Shown here: piece after piece, positions 51,330-60,312 of the stretch
How the letters are laid out: each line of letters begins with the position of its first letter
Numbering within the stretch: the first letter of the stretch is position 1
Assembly (NCBI GenBank): GCA_964630905.1
Contig: CAZVWR010000013.1
Coordinates: forward strand, 13,220-77,219
Length of the DNA stretch: 64,000 nt
Direction: 5' to 3'
Source of the DNA: JAGOEX01 sp964630905
Lineage (GTDB): Bacteria > UBP6 > UBA1177
Program-made: the position numbers and the translations under genes
Notes under the pieces: model-generated
Database searches by the model: none
The model's input: only the letters and a program-made list of their open reading frames with translations
Told to the model about the DNA's origin: nothing

Positions 51330-53368
51330 AGATATTTCGCCGCCATTTTATTTATCATGTTCACCGTCTCTTTGTTTCCGGAAGAGAGCCCTTTTTTAAA
51401 GAAATTAACTACCGCAGGTTCTTCAATATAGATGACCAGTGATCTGAAAACAGTATCCTTGATCTCTGTTACGGCTTTATTAAAAAGTCCGCCGCTCATT
51501 GAAAAAAGTGCAGAGATCACCGGCATAACATCATGAAAAGTCTCAGGTTTATATAACTTACAGAAATGTTTAAGATCATCATTTTTCATTTTTGAAATAA
51601 TTGAAAGATCAGACGCTCTGGCAATAAATTTTGAAAACGGTGTAAGTGTCGGAGCTGCGGCAATTGCAGCCACAGCCTTGTTTTTCATTTCCATGTCTTC
51701 AGAAAAAAGAAGATTTGCCAGAAGGTCGTACATATCCTCCCTTCTTGTTGTTATAATAAGTTTGAGATATTCATCAACTTCATCATTTTCCAGTTTTTTA
51801 AGGTTGTGGACCTGAAAAGCCCTGTTTATGATGGTTTTGACCTTCGGCTCCTTAAGTTCAAGAACTTTGCTGAATGAAATCGCTCTGATCTCTCTCTCGT
51901 TTGAAAAGACCGCTTTTTCAAGTGCAGGCATCGCTTCTTCGATAGAGAACTCCATTAAAAGTGCAAGTGCTTCTATCCGTGCCTGTTTCTGAGGATGGGA
52001 AAGAGCGCTTCTTATTGCTGTTACGATACGGCTGTCCTTTTTATCTTTCATCAGCGAAAGGGCGTTTCTTACTATTTTCCAGTCTTCGTGTTTAGTAAGT
52101 GACAGCAGTTCTTCCGAAATTGAAATGAATTTTGCAAAGCTCGCTATCATCGCAACCCTTATTTCAGCAGATTCAATGCCGTTTATCTTGGAAAGGAGAT
52201 ATTCCACACGGGTCGAAGGGACCATTTCGAGGATCTCTCCGATCGCTTCAAGTTCATCAGCAGGGAGATCTTCAACGGTTGAAAATACATCATCAAGAAA
52301 TTCAGTGTCATCAAGTGAAGAGAACCCTTCCCTTATTTTCTTTGAATATTCAGGTTGTTCTGTTTCAAGTTTCGCGGCGATCATTTTCAGTGTTTTTATG
52401 AAAATAACAGCCCCTTTGACAGATCCGAAAAGGAGGAGCTTTTCCCAAAGTGATGCAGCTGTTTCAAGCAGTTCAAGTCCCGCTTTGCTTCCCTGACTCA
52501 GCATCAGACGGCTTGATAGCTCACGCAGGAACCTGTTGACGACGAATCCGTCACTGTTATTTTTGAGTGCTTCGTCGAACTTGAACATCTCCATTTTGCC
52601 GACAGAATGGTTCTCAATTCTTTTGTTAAGCTGTTCCTTCCTCACATTAAGGTCTATCTCATCATTTTCCTTGAATATCAGCGTTGAGTATTTTTCAAAA
52701 TCATCATGGTCGAAACCGGCTCCGGTCGCAGATTCTTCCGGAGAATCACCGTCATCGCCTTCTCCATCCTCGCCGCCGTCACCGACATCGTCAAGCCCTT
52801 CTCCGTATGAAAGTTCCTCTATCATGAAGGGGGAAAATGGGTTTTCTTCGGCAACTACCAGATTTTCCTTTATCAACTCATCTTCCGTTATATACCCGAT
52901 GTTGGGGAAGTTGTGATCCCAAAGAAGTGTGGCAAGGTCATAGTCTTCATTCGCAAAAAGTGTACACTGGGCAAGAACATTGAAAAGTTCCGTAATTTCC
53001 TCTTTTGTGGTCCCTTTCTGAAAAAAGATCTCTCTAAGTCCGTCGTTATAGAGAAAAAAAACTATCTCTTTATCTTTTTCACTTGTATCAATAATCTTTT
53101 TACCGATCATGAACCCTTTTGTGGATATTCTCAGTGAAATTGAAGGCATGCCTGAAAGTATCTGATCAAGCTTCGCCTTGAACTGTTCAGCGAACCTTGT
53201 GAAAGCCGGATTGCTTCTGGGATAGAGTTTGTAACCCCTTATAACCTTTCCGAAAAGTCCTGCAAGTTCTTTTGATGAACGGAGCAGTTCAACATCGCCT
53301 GCCAGCCTTTCAGAATTATCGTTGAAAAAGTCGAATACTTCCCTTTTTTTCTGTGAAGCATTTGCCAT
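51326..53368 (-). CDS. HEAT-repeat protein
   Basis: The 680-residue protein has no signal. The first 190 residues are an unknown domain, followed by an acidic, Gly/Asp-rich linker (about 195-220) and HEAT-like helical repeats from about 370 to 560 (for example KIVRNALSLMKDKKDSRIV and KQARIEALALLMEFSIEEAMP). HEAT arrays bind other proteins. ATG 53368 is preferred; AGGAG is 12 nt upstream. It overlaps the HD-GYP-like gene by 4 nt and both share a promoter. Confidence 0.8.
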   Translation of the reverse strand: MANASQKKREVFDFFNDNSERLAGDVELLRSSKELAGLFGKVIRGYKLYPRSNPAFTRFAEQFKAKLDQILSGMPSISLRISTKGFMIGKKIIDTSEKDKEIVFFLYNDGLREIFFQKGTTKEEITELFNVLAQCTLFANEDYDLATLLWDHNFPNIGYITEDELIKENLVVAEENPFSPFMIEELSYGEGLDDVGDGGEDGEGDDGDSPEESATGAGFDHDDFEKYSTLIFKENDEIDLNVRKEQLNKRIENHSVGKMEMFKFDEALKNNSDGFVVNRFLRELSSRLMLSQGSKAGLELLETAASLWEKLLLFGSVKGAVIFIKTLKMIAAKLETEQPEYSKKIREGFSSLDDTEFLDDVFSTVEDLPADELEAIGEILEMVPSTRVEYLLSKINGIESAEIRVAMIASFAKFISISEELLSLTKHEDWKIVRNALSLMKDKKDSRIVTAIRSALSHPQKQARIEALALLMEFSIEEAMPALEKAVFSNEREIRAISFSKVLELKEPKVKTIINRAFQVHNLKKLENDEVDEYLKLIITTRREDMYDLLANLLFSEDMEMKNKAVAAIAAAPTLTPFSKFIARASDLSIISKMKNDDLKHFCKLYKPETFHDVMPVISALFSMSGGLFNKAVTEIKDTVFRSLVIYIEEPAVVNFFKKGLSSGNKETVNMINKMAAKYL

Positions 53369-53400
53369 TATTTTGAACAACTCCTAAACTTTTCTGGCCG

Positions 53401-53428
53401 ATAATACCAGATTCACAGCAAATCTCAA
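53401..53428 (-). promoter_or_regulatory. promoter of the HEAT/HD-GYP-like pair
   Basis: TTGAGA (53428-53423) and TATTAT (53406-53401) are 16 bp apart on the minus strand, about 33 bp before the HEAT gene start. Confidence 0.6.
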
Positions 53429-53438
53429 AAATTTTTAC

Positions 53439-53466
53439 TTGAAATAAGTGAATCCTTAAATAAATT
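53439..53466 (+). promoter_or_regulatory. candidate promoter of the TPR-typA-bioD unit
   Basis: TTGAAA (53439-53444) and TAAATT (53461-53466) are 16 bp apart, 30 bp before the TPR gene. Confidence 0.45.
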
Positions 53467-53496
53467 GTTGCAGTATTTGTTTTAAAGGAGGATTTT

Positions 53497-54231
53497 ATGC
53501 TGAGTCTGATCTTTTCACTGCTGATAGCGGTGGCGGCGGGGCTGACAACCGGTTATCTCATCAATTACGGTTTCGGAATATTCATCGGTCTTTTCGCAGG
53601 AATGGGAATGTTCATCTTCTTTACCAGGTTCTATTCCAAAAAACTTCAGGATGTTTTCATCGAAGCGAACACATTCATTCAGAAACAGCAGTTTGACAAA
53701 GCGATCTCGATCCTCAGGAGCGGCTATAAATACAACAATCACGCCTTTCTTGTCAAAGCCCAGATCGACAGTCAGATAGGGATAATACTCTACACCCAGA
53801 AGAAATTCGGAGAGGCGTACAAACATCTTCAGAATTCAAATCCGAGAATAATGATGGGATATCTGATGCTCATCATCGGGCACATCAAGAACAACAAGAC
53901 AAAGAATATTGACCGCGACATAGATCTTCTGCTCAAATTCAACAAAAAGGATCCTTTCGCATATTCCGCAGTTGCATATCTTTATGAAGAAGAACTCAAT
54001 GACAGAGACAAAGCTCATTCAATCCTGAATAAAGCGGCAAAAGTCATGCCTGACAATCAGAAGATACAGGAGCATCTCATCTCCCTGCAGAACAACAAAC
54101 CTTTTAAGATGGAAAAATACGGGGAAATGTGGTATCAGCTCATGCTTGACAGAAAAGGGATCACCCGCCTTCAGAACAAGATGATCAAAGACCAGCAGAA
54201 AAGCATGAAAGTAAAATCCAGAATCAGATAA
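53497..54231 (+). CDS. membrane-anchored TPR protein
   Basis: The 244-residue protein has two N-terminal membrane helices (about 2-25 and 27-46) and a cytoplasmic TPR region (about 50-205; FIQKQQFDKAISILRSGYKYN, AVAYLYEEELNDRDKAHSIL). The C-terminus is basic (KMIKDQQKSMKVKSRIR). No enzyme motif. ATG has AAAGGAGG 7 nt upstream. It is 19 bp before typA. Confidence 0.75.
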   Translation: MLSLIFSLLIAVAAGLTTGYLINYGFGIFIGLFAGMGMFIFFTRFYSKKLQDVFIEANTFIQKQQFDKAISILRSGYKYNNHAFLVKAQIDSQIGIILYTQKKFGEAYKHLQNSNPRIMMGYLMLIIGHIKNNKTKNIDRDIDLLLKFNKKDPFAYSAVAYLYEEELNDRDKAHSILNKAAKVMPDNQKIQEHLISLQNNKPFKMEKYGEMWYQLMLDRKGITRLQNKMIKDQQKSMKVKSRIR

Positions 54232-54250
54232 ACTATTTAGGAAATATCAT

Positions 54251-56083
54251 ATGCACAACTTAATCAGAAACGATAACATCAGGAATGTTGCGATCATCGC
54301 CCATGTCGATCACGGTAAAACCACACTTGTTGACGCAATGTTCAGGCAGAGCGGAGTGTTCAGAGAAGGTGAAATAGTAAACGAAAGGATCATGGACAAC
54401 ATGGACCTTGAAAGAGAACGGGGAATAACTATCGCCGCCAAGAACTGTTCAATAAAATGGAAAGGGGTTAAAATAAATATCATTGATACCCCGGGACATG
54501 CCGATTTCGGCGGAGAGGTTGAAAGAGCACTTTCAATGGCGGATGGTGCAATTCTTCTTGTTGATGCGTCGGAAGGGCCGCTCCCTCAGACAAGGTTCGT
54601 TTTGAGAAAAGCTCTCGAAGCTAAACTTCAGATAATGGTGATAATTAACAAGATCGACAGAAAAGATGCAAGACCTGTTGAAGTTCTTGATGAAATATAC
54701 AATCTTTTCATAGACTTAGGTGCCGAAGAAGATCAGCTTGACTTTCCGATACTGTATGCTATCGGAAGAGACGGCGTTGCTCAGAAGAAACTTGATGAAA
54801 AAGGGGAGAACCTTCACATCCTGATGGATATGATCGTTTCTGAAATGAAAGGGCCTGAGTACGATCCGCAGAAACCTTTCCAGATGCTTGTCACAGATTT
54901 GAGTTATAATGATTATATGGGCCGTCTTGCCATCGGCAAAATCATTAACGGCAGTGTTACCTGCAACAAAACTCTCGTATGCATCAAGGAAAACGGTCAG
55001 CATCAGCGGCTGAAAGTCTCAAAGCTTCAATCTTATGAAGGTGTTAAGCTTACTGAGACTTCCGAGGCGACACCCGGGGATATAATAATTCTTGCCGGCA
55101 TTGAAGATGTCCACATAGGTGATACTGTTGCAACAATAGAAGAACCTGTTGCACTTAGAAGGATAAAAGTTGATGAACCGACTGTCAGCATGATATTCAC
55201 AATAAACAACGGACCTCTTGCCGGTCGTGAAGGTAAATATGTTCAGCTCAGAAAGATAAAGGAACGGCTTCACAAGGAAACTCTGATGAATGTCTCTATC
55301 CGTCTTGAAGAGCCTCCTCAGAACGATCATGTCATCGTAAAAGGGAGAGGCGAACTTCAGATGGCGATCATTATAGAGCAGATGAGGCGTGAAGGATTTG
55401 AGCTTTGTGTAGGAAGACCGACTGTAATTTTTAAAGAGATCGACGGTAAAATCCACGAACCGGTCGAACATGTCTATATCGAATGCCACGAAATGTTCAC
55501 AGGGGTTGTAACAGAAAAACTTTCGATCAGAAAAGGACGGATGCTCAACCTTGTCAATTCAAGCTCAGAAAGGGCATTTATGGAATTTTCTGTTCCGTCA
55601 AGAGGGCTTATCGGATATCGCGACCAGTTCCTTACCGACACAAAAGGGACCGGAACCCTCAACTCAATTTTTGAAGGATATGAAGAGTACCGTGGTAATT
55701 TTCCAGTAAGATTCACAGGTTCGATAGTTGCAGACCGTCAAGGCGAAGCTGTTGCATATGCACTTTTCAACCTTGAACCCAGAGGCGAGCTTTTCATAAC
55801 TCCCGGAATGCCTGTGTATGAAGGGATGATAATCGGTGAACATTCAAAAGACCTTGATATTGATGTCAATCCCTGCAAAGCGAAAAAACTTACAAATATG
55901 AGAGCGTCGGGCAAAGATGATGCAGTAACGCTCACTCCGGTAAGGCCGATGACCCTTGAAAAAGCAATACATTTTATTAATGATGACGAACTTGTCGAGA
56001 TCACCCCTTCATCATTGCGGCTGAGAAAAGCTGTTCTTTCTGCAACGATAAGGCACACACTAAGAAAGAAAGACGATAAGTGA
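54251..56083 (+). CDS. typA: ribosome-associated GTPase TypA/BipA
   Basis: The 610-residue translational GTPase has G1 AHVDHGKT (17-24), the G2 region RERGITI, G3 DTPGHADF, G4 NKID, and the elongation-factor domains with the BipA-specific C-terminus (EYRGNFPVRFTGSIVADRQGEAVAY, then LTPVRPMTLEKAIHFINDDELVEITP). BipA helps ribosome assembly at low temperature and under stress. ATG has AGGAAA 8 nt upstream. Confidence 0.97.
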   Translation: MHNLIRNDNIRNVAIIAHVDHGKTTLVDAMFRQSGVFREGEIVNERIMDNMDLERERGITIAAKNCSIKWKGVKINIIDTPGHADFGGEVERALSMADGAILLVDASEGPLPQTRFVLRKALEAKLQIMVIINKIDRKDARPVEVLDEIYNLFIDLGAEEDQLDFPILYAIGRDGVAQKKLDEKGENLHILMDMIVSEMKGPEYDPQKPFQMLVTDLSYNDYMGRLAIGKIINGSVTCNKTLVCIKENGQHQRLKVSKLQSYEGVKLTETSEATPGDIIILAGIEDVHIGDTVATIEEPVALRRIKVDEPTVSMIFTINNGPLAGREGKYVQLRKIKERLHKETLMNVSIRLEEPPQNDHVIVKGRGELQMAIIIEQMRREGFELCVGRPTVIFKEIDGKIHEPVEHVYIECHEMFTGVVTEKLSIRKGRMLNLVNSSSERAFMEFSVPSRGLIGYRDQFLTDTKGTGTLNSIFEGYEEYRGNFPVRFTGSIVADRQGEAVAYALFNLEPRGELFITPGMPVYEGMIIGEHSKDLDIDVNPCKAKKLTNMRASGKDDAVTLTPVRPMTLEKAIHFINDDELVEITPSSLRLRKAVLSATIRHTLRKKDDK

Positions 56084-56084
56084 C

Positions 56085-56759
56085 ATGAATCAGTTTTTTA
56101 TCACAGGAATTGACACCGGTATAGGAAAAACGGTCGTAACCGGTCTGATCGCAAAGTATTTTCTCTCAATCGGCAAAAAAGCAACGACCATGAAACCTGT
56201 TCAGACTGGATGCACCGGAATTGCTGAAGACATTCTTGTACATAGATCAATAATGGGCATTGAACCAGACCGTTTTGACATCGAGGGGATCACGGCCCCT
56301 TTTGTTTTTAAATATCCTGCGAGCCCACATCTTTCCGCTGAGCTTGAGGGTCGTGAAATAGATGTCAGATTAATAGATAAGTCATTGAAAATACTCATCG
56401 AAGACTTTGAAAAAGTGCTCATCGAAGGGGCTGGTGGAATTTATGTGCCGATCACAAGAGATTATACAACACTTGATTTCATTGCCTCTAGATCCATTCC
56501 GACAATAGTGGTTTCTTCACCAAAGCTCGGAAGCATAAATCACACAATGATGACACTCGAAATGTTAAAAAGCAGGAATATTCCTGTTGCCGCACTTGTT
56601 TACAACATGTATCCAGCGGAAAAAGTTGAAATTGCGAATGATTCCATCAATGTAATAAAGCACTTTTCAAACAAACTCGGGATTGAATTCCCAGTTTTCA
56701 TAACACCCTTTATTGATGAGAAAACCGACATCACAGTTGATTTTGAAGGACTGAAGTAA
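56085..56759 (+). CDS. bioD: dethiobiotin synthetase
   Basis: The 224-residue protein forms the ureido ring of dethiobiotin from DAPA with ATP and CO2. It has the P-loop GIDTGIGKT (6-14), MKPVQTGC, and IEGAGGIYVPITRD. It starts 1 bp after typA with no strong ribosome site, so it depends on upstream translation. No other biotin genes are in the window. Confidence 0.93.
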   Translation: MNQFFITGIDTGIGKTVVTGLIAKYFLSIGKKATTMKPVQTGCTGIAEDILVHRSIMGIEPDRFDIEGITAPFVFKYPASPHLSAELEGREIDVRLIDKSLKILIEDFEKVLIEGAGGIYVPITRDYTTLDFIASRSIPTIVVSSPKLGSINHTMMTLEMLKSRNIPVAALVYNMYPAEKVEIANDSINVIKHFSNKLGIEFPVFITPFIDEKTDITVDFEGLK

Positions 56760-56863
56760 GGTGATCTAGTCCAGTTTTCCCGTATATTTATTAACATATT
56801 TCAGGCAGATACCCATTTTGCAGGCAGTGACTAAAAATCTAATATTGCAAAAATGGATTTTTT

Positions 56864-56892
56864 TTTACTCTTTCTTCTTAATTAATTATAAT
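56864..56892 (+). promoter_or_regulatory. promoter of the nucleoside transporter gene
   Basis: TTTACT (56864-56869) and a perfect TATAAT (56887-56892) are 17 bp apart, 32 bp before the ATG. Confidence 0.6.
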
Positions 56893-56924
56893 CCTTATCG
56901 TTGTACACTTCTTAGGAGACGCTA

Positions 56925-58118
56925 ATGTACAGATTCATAAGTTTCATCGGTATTGCAGTTTTCATTGCTATTGCGTGGGGTTTGAGTGAAAACAGAAAAA
57001 AGGTTGATTTCAGGATTGTCATAAACGGGCTTCTCATTCAGTTCGCTTTTGCCCTTTTCATTTTGAAAACTCCTCCGGGGAAAATGATATTTAATTTTCT
57101 CAACAAGATCTTTTCAAAGATGATAGATTTCACCAATGCCGGTTCTGAATTTGTCTTCGGCGGACTTCTTAAAGAGTTCTCTTTTGCTTTCTCAATTCTG
57201 CCGACAATAATCTTTTTCTCTTCATTTTTCGCTGTGTTATACTATTTTGGAATTTTGCAGTTCTTTGTGAAAATCTTTGCATGGATGCTTGCAAAGGTTC
57301 TTAAAACAAGCGGTGCCGAGAGTCTTTCAGCAGCGGCAAATATTTTCATGGGTCAGACGGAAGCCCCATTGATGGTCAAGCCATACATTGAAAAGATGAC
57401 CCGAAGCGAGCTGATGTGCCTTATGACAGGAGGACTTGCAACGGTTGCCGGCGGAGTTCTCGCGGCTTATGTAAACATGGGAATAAACGCAGGACACCTT
57501 ATCGCGGCAAGCGTAATGAGTGCTCCCGCCGCAATAATTGTTGCAAAAATAATGGTCCCCGAAACTGAAAAACCTCTTACATCGAGCATAACAGGAATAA
57601 AGATCGAAGTGACCGACCGGAATGCACTTGATGCCGCCGCCCGCGGAGCAGGTGAAGGAGTGTATCTTGCAATAAATGTTGCCGCAATGCTTATTGCCTT
57701 CATCGCTTTTGTCGCCCTTTTCAACTATGTTTTCAATATGTTCGGCACATCTCTGGAAGGAATTTTCGGAGTGATATTTAAGCCCTTTGCGTTTCTGATG
57801 GGCGTTCCGTGGGAGGAAACTTCTCAAGTCGGTTCCCTTCTTGGCGAAAAGACCGTTCTTAATGAATTCATCGCTTATGATTCGCTTGCAAAAATGAATA
57901 AAGATGCCGCAACTGCACTTTCAGAAAGAAGCACCGTCATTGCAACTTATGCCCTCTGCGGATTTGCAAATTTCGGTTCAATTGCCATACTTCTTGGCGG
58001 CATCGGCACAATGGCTCCATCAAGAAGAGGAGAACTCGCATCACTTGGCATCAAAGCACTCATCGGCGGAACCATCGCCTGCTTCATCACTGCAAATATC
58101 GCCGGAATACTTATCTGA
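56925..58118 (+). CDS. nupC: concentrative nucleoside transporter (NupC/CNT)
   Basis: The 397-residue membrane protein has about ten helices and the CNT signature GQTEAPLMVKPYI (about 144-156), followed by GGLATVAGGVLAAYV. The C-terminal SERSTVIATYALCGFANFGSIAI is also family-specific. CNT proteins import nucleosides with protons or sodium. ATG has TTAGGAG 7 nt upstream. It is convergent with nth. Confidence 0.93.
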   Translation: MYRFISFIGIAVFIAIAWGLSENRKKVDFRIVINGLLIQFAFALFILKTPPGKMIFNFLNKIFSKMIDFTNAGSEFVFGGLLKEFSFAFSILPTIIFFSSFFAVLYYFGILQFFVKIFAWMLAKVLKTSGAESLSAAANIFMGQTEAPLMVKPYIEKMTRSELMCLMTGGLATVAGGVLAAYVNMGINAGHLIAASVMSAPAAIIVAKIMVPETEKPLTSSITGIKIEVTDRNALDAAARGAGEGVYLAINVAAMLIAFIAFVALFNYVFNMFGTSLEGIFGVIFKPFAFLMGVPWEETSQVGSLLGEKTVLNEFIAYDSLAKMNKDAATALSERSTVIATYALCGFANFGSIAILLGGIGTMAPSRRGELASLGIKALIGGTIACFITANIAGILI

Positions 58119-58123
58119 TTTAA

Positions 58124-58792
58124 TTACACTTTCGATTCAGGACAGATCTTGTTCAGTGGACATTTATCACATTCATGTTTCATTGGGCGGCAGATGGTTT
58201 GCCCGAGCGTGACGATGTGCTGATTGAGTTCTTTCCAGTATTTTTTCGGGAGTACTTTTTTGAGTTCTTCTCTTGTTTTTTCGGGCACATCGGTTTTAAC
58301 GAGGTTCCACATGTTTGAAATGCGGTGAACATGAGTGTCAACGCAGATGTCGTAACCGTCAAATGCTTTGATGAAAACAAGTGATGCCGTTTTTATGCCA
58401 ATTCCTGGAAGAGTTATGAGTTCTTCAACAGTTTCAGGCACTTGACCTTTGTATTTTTGAATAATTATTAAAGCCAGTTTATGCAGATTTTCCGCTTTGA
58501 CTTTATAAAATCCAACCGGATATATAAGTTCTCTTAACTTTTCCACAGTCAGTTTTGCCGTCTTTTGCGGAGTGTCTGCAACACTGAAAAGTTTTACGGA
58601 AGAACTTGCCGTGACACTGTCTTTAGTTCTGGCTGAAAGCATTGTCGAAACAAGTATTTTCCACGGATTTTCGCCACCCGCAGCCATAAGATCTATTATC
58701 GGAACATGCCCGATCGTCTGAGCCCAGATTGAGAGCAGTTTAAAAGCCTTGTCAACCGGAATTGTCTGTTTTTCCACCTTGTTTTCCCTCAT
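58124..58792 (-). CDS. nth: endonuclease III
   Basis: The 222-residue DNA glycosylase/lyase removes oxidised pyrimidines. It has the helix-hairpin-helix LPGIGIKTA with the catalytic Lys, VDTHVHRISN with the catalytic Asp, and the C-terminal four-cysteine iron-sulfur motif (CRPMKHECDKCPLNKICPE). ATG start at 58792; an in-frame GTG a few codons later (inside GKVEK) is also possible. It lies 11 bp before the AAA gene stop. Confidence 0.95.
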   Translation of the reverse strand: MRENKVEKQTIPVDKAFKLLSIWAQTIGHVPIIDLMAAGGENPWKILVSTMLSARTKDSVTASSSVKLFSVADTPQKTAKLTVEKLRELIYPVGFYKVKAENLHKLALIIIQKYKGQVPETVEELITLPGIGIKTASLVFIKAFDGYDICVDTHVHRISNMWNLVKTDVPEKTREELKKVLPKKYWKELNQHIVTLGQTICRPMKHECDKCPLNKICPESKV

Positions 58793-58803
58793 TTTTCAAA
58801 TTT

Positions 58804-60114
58804 CTAAAGCAGATTTCTTATATTTTCCACTGCGTATAGAGGAATGACTAAAATATTCTGATATGTGCTGAACTGTTCTCCGGCAATTCTTATTCCGGTT
58901 TGGAAATCCCGTTCTTTTAAAAAAAGCTGCATGCTCTGCATACTTCCTCTTTTTGATGCTTTTACTTCTATCGGAAATATTTTTCCGTTATGTTCGATAA
59001 CATAATCAACTTCAGCATTGCTTCCTTTTTCCTCTCTTTGCCAATAAAAACTATCGGGCTTTATATGACTTGGAAATGTCTGCATCAACATAAGACCAAC
59101 ATAAATTTCGGTCAACGCCCCTTTATTCACAAGCTCTCTATCATCCGCCACAAGAAAACCGGGAATGTCAAGACCCATCAGTCGTTGATAGACACCTGTA
59201 TCAAACGGAAGAACTTTGAATTTATTAGGTTTTATCTGAGCTTTCAACGGGATACCGCGACTTGATGAATGAAAGACTTTTATTGCCAGTCCCGCCCTGT
59301 TTAAAAGTTCAAGTGCAGTTGAAAAACCTGTTGTGGAACCATCACCGACAGCATTATAAACAAACTTTGATCCTGCCTGAAAAGCTGTGGCATTGAATGT
59401 CAATTCAATTTTCTCTGTTGCAATTCTTGTCTTATATTTTGCAAAATCATCCCGGAATGTGAGTATAAGTTCATCTATCATTTTCTGAGAAACGACCGTG
59501 TTTCCAGTTCGGGCATAATTGTCCACCACCTCCGGCAGCCCCCCGAGAACCAGATACGCTCTTAACAGCTTCATTGCTTTATCGTGCAACGGCTCAGAAA
59601 GAGGGTTTTTAAAGCCGGCATTCTCTACGGCCGTTCTTAAAAGCTGATTTCCCGTTGCATCAAGAAATTCAAAAAATGAAACTGGGTGCATGAACATTGA
59701 AGAAATTCTTCCCACTCCGAAAGATGGAATTTCAGACAATGCAAATTCAAGTAGAGATCCGGCGGCAATAACAGCAAGCTCCGGCATTTTTTCATAAAAA
59801 AACCTTAACGATCTTAATGCATCGGGGCATGCCTGAATTTCATCAAAGAACAAAAGTGTCTGTCCTGGAACAATTGATTGACCTGTATATTGAGATAGCT
59901 GATCAACAATGTTCTGAGGGGTTAGAGATGAACTGAAAAAAACAGATGCTTCACGATTTTCTTCAAAATTTATTTCAACAAAGTTCTTAAACTCTTTTCC
60001 CAGATTTCTTACCGAATGTGTTTTTCCAACTTGCCTTGCACCCCTTAAAAGAAGCGGTTTTCTTGTTTTCTGCACCGCCCATTTTTTGAGATCTGAATAA
60101 ACTTTTCTCTCCAA
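58804..60114 (-). CDS. AAA_14/DUF4143 ATPase
   Basis: The 436-residue protein has an N-terminal AAA_14 ATPase with Walker A GARQVGKT (25-32) and Walker B LLFFDEIQACPDALRSL, and a C-terminal DUF4143 domain (about 200-430; DYVIEHNGKIFPIEVKASKRG, a nuclease-like DxnExK arrangement). Such proteins are common in accessory regions and often carry several related copies per genome; the role is unknown. I prefer the TTG at 60114 with AGGGAG 6 nt upstream over the TTG at 60129. Tandem 33-bp repeats lie just upstream. Confidence 0.88.
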   Translation of the reverse strand: MERKVYSDLKKWAVQKTRKPLLLRGARQVGKTHSVRNLGKEFKNFVEINFEENREASVFFSSSLTPQNIVDQLSQYTGQSIVPGQTLLFFDEIQACPDALRSLRFFYEKMPELAVIAAGSLLEFALSEIPSFGVGRISSMFMHPVSFFEFLDATGNQLLRTAVENAGFKNPLSEPLHDKAMKLLRAYLVLGGLPEVVDNYARTGNTVVSQKMIDELILTFRDDFAKYKTRIATEKIELTFNATAFQAGSKFVYNAVGDGSTTGFSTALELLNRAGLAIKVFHSSSRGIPLKAQIKPNKFKVLPFDTGVYQRLMGLDIPGFLVADDRELVNKGALTEIYVGLMLMQTFPSHIKPDSFYWQREEKGSNAEVDYVIEHNGKIFPIEVKASKRGSMQSMQLFLKERDFQTGIRIAGEQFSTYQNILVIPLYAVENIRNLL

Positions 60115-60154
60115 AGCAATCTCCCTCAATAATTTTTGACCTTACCACCTTATC

Positions 60155-60240
60155 TTCAAAAAAGTCAAGGCGTATCATACGGCTATCTTTAAAAAAGTCA
60201 AGGCGTATCATACGGCTATCTTTAAAAAAGTCGGGGCGTA
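60155..60240 (+). repeat. tandem 33-bp repeats upstream of the AAA_14 gene
   Basis: Two near-perfect 33-bp units (60155-60187, 60188-60220) and a third partial unit (60221-60240, diverging after TCGGGG). On the minus strand each unit contains a TTGACT and a TATGAT, so the repetition places -35 and -10 boxes at promoter spacing. Confidence 0.85.
60174..60201 (-). promoter_or_regulatory. promoter formed across repeat units, for the AAA_14 gene
   Basis: TTGACT (60201-60196, unit 2) and TATGAT (60179-60174, unit 1) are 16 bp apart on the minus strand, 60 bp before the start. A second set from units 3 and 2 has a weaker -35. Confidence 0.6.
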
Positions 60241-60312
60241 TTTACCACTTGATATTTTACCATTTTTCAAATAAAGTGTTGTAACTTAACCGTTTTTTTG
60301 GGGGAAAAGTTC

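Noticed and set aside
59987..60211. Minus-strand frame with MIRLDFFKDSR repeats
   Set aside because: The repeated peptide is only the translation of the 33-bp promoter repeats, read into the ATPase gene in another frame.
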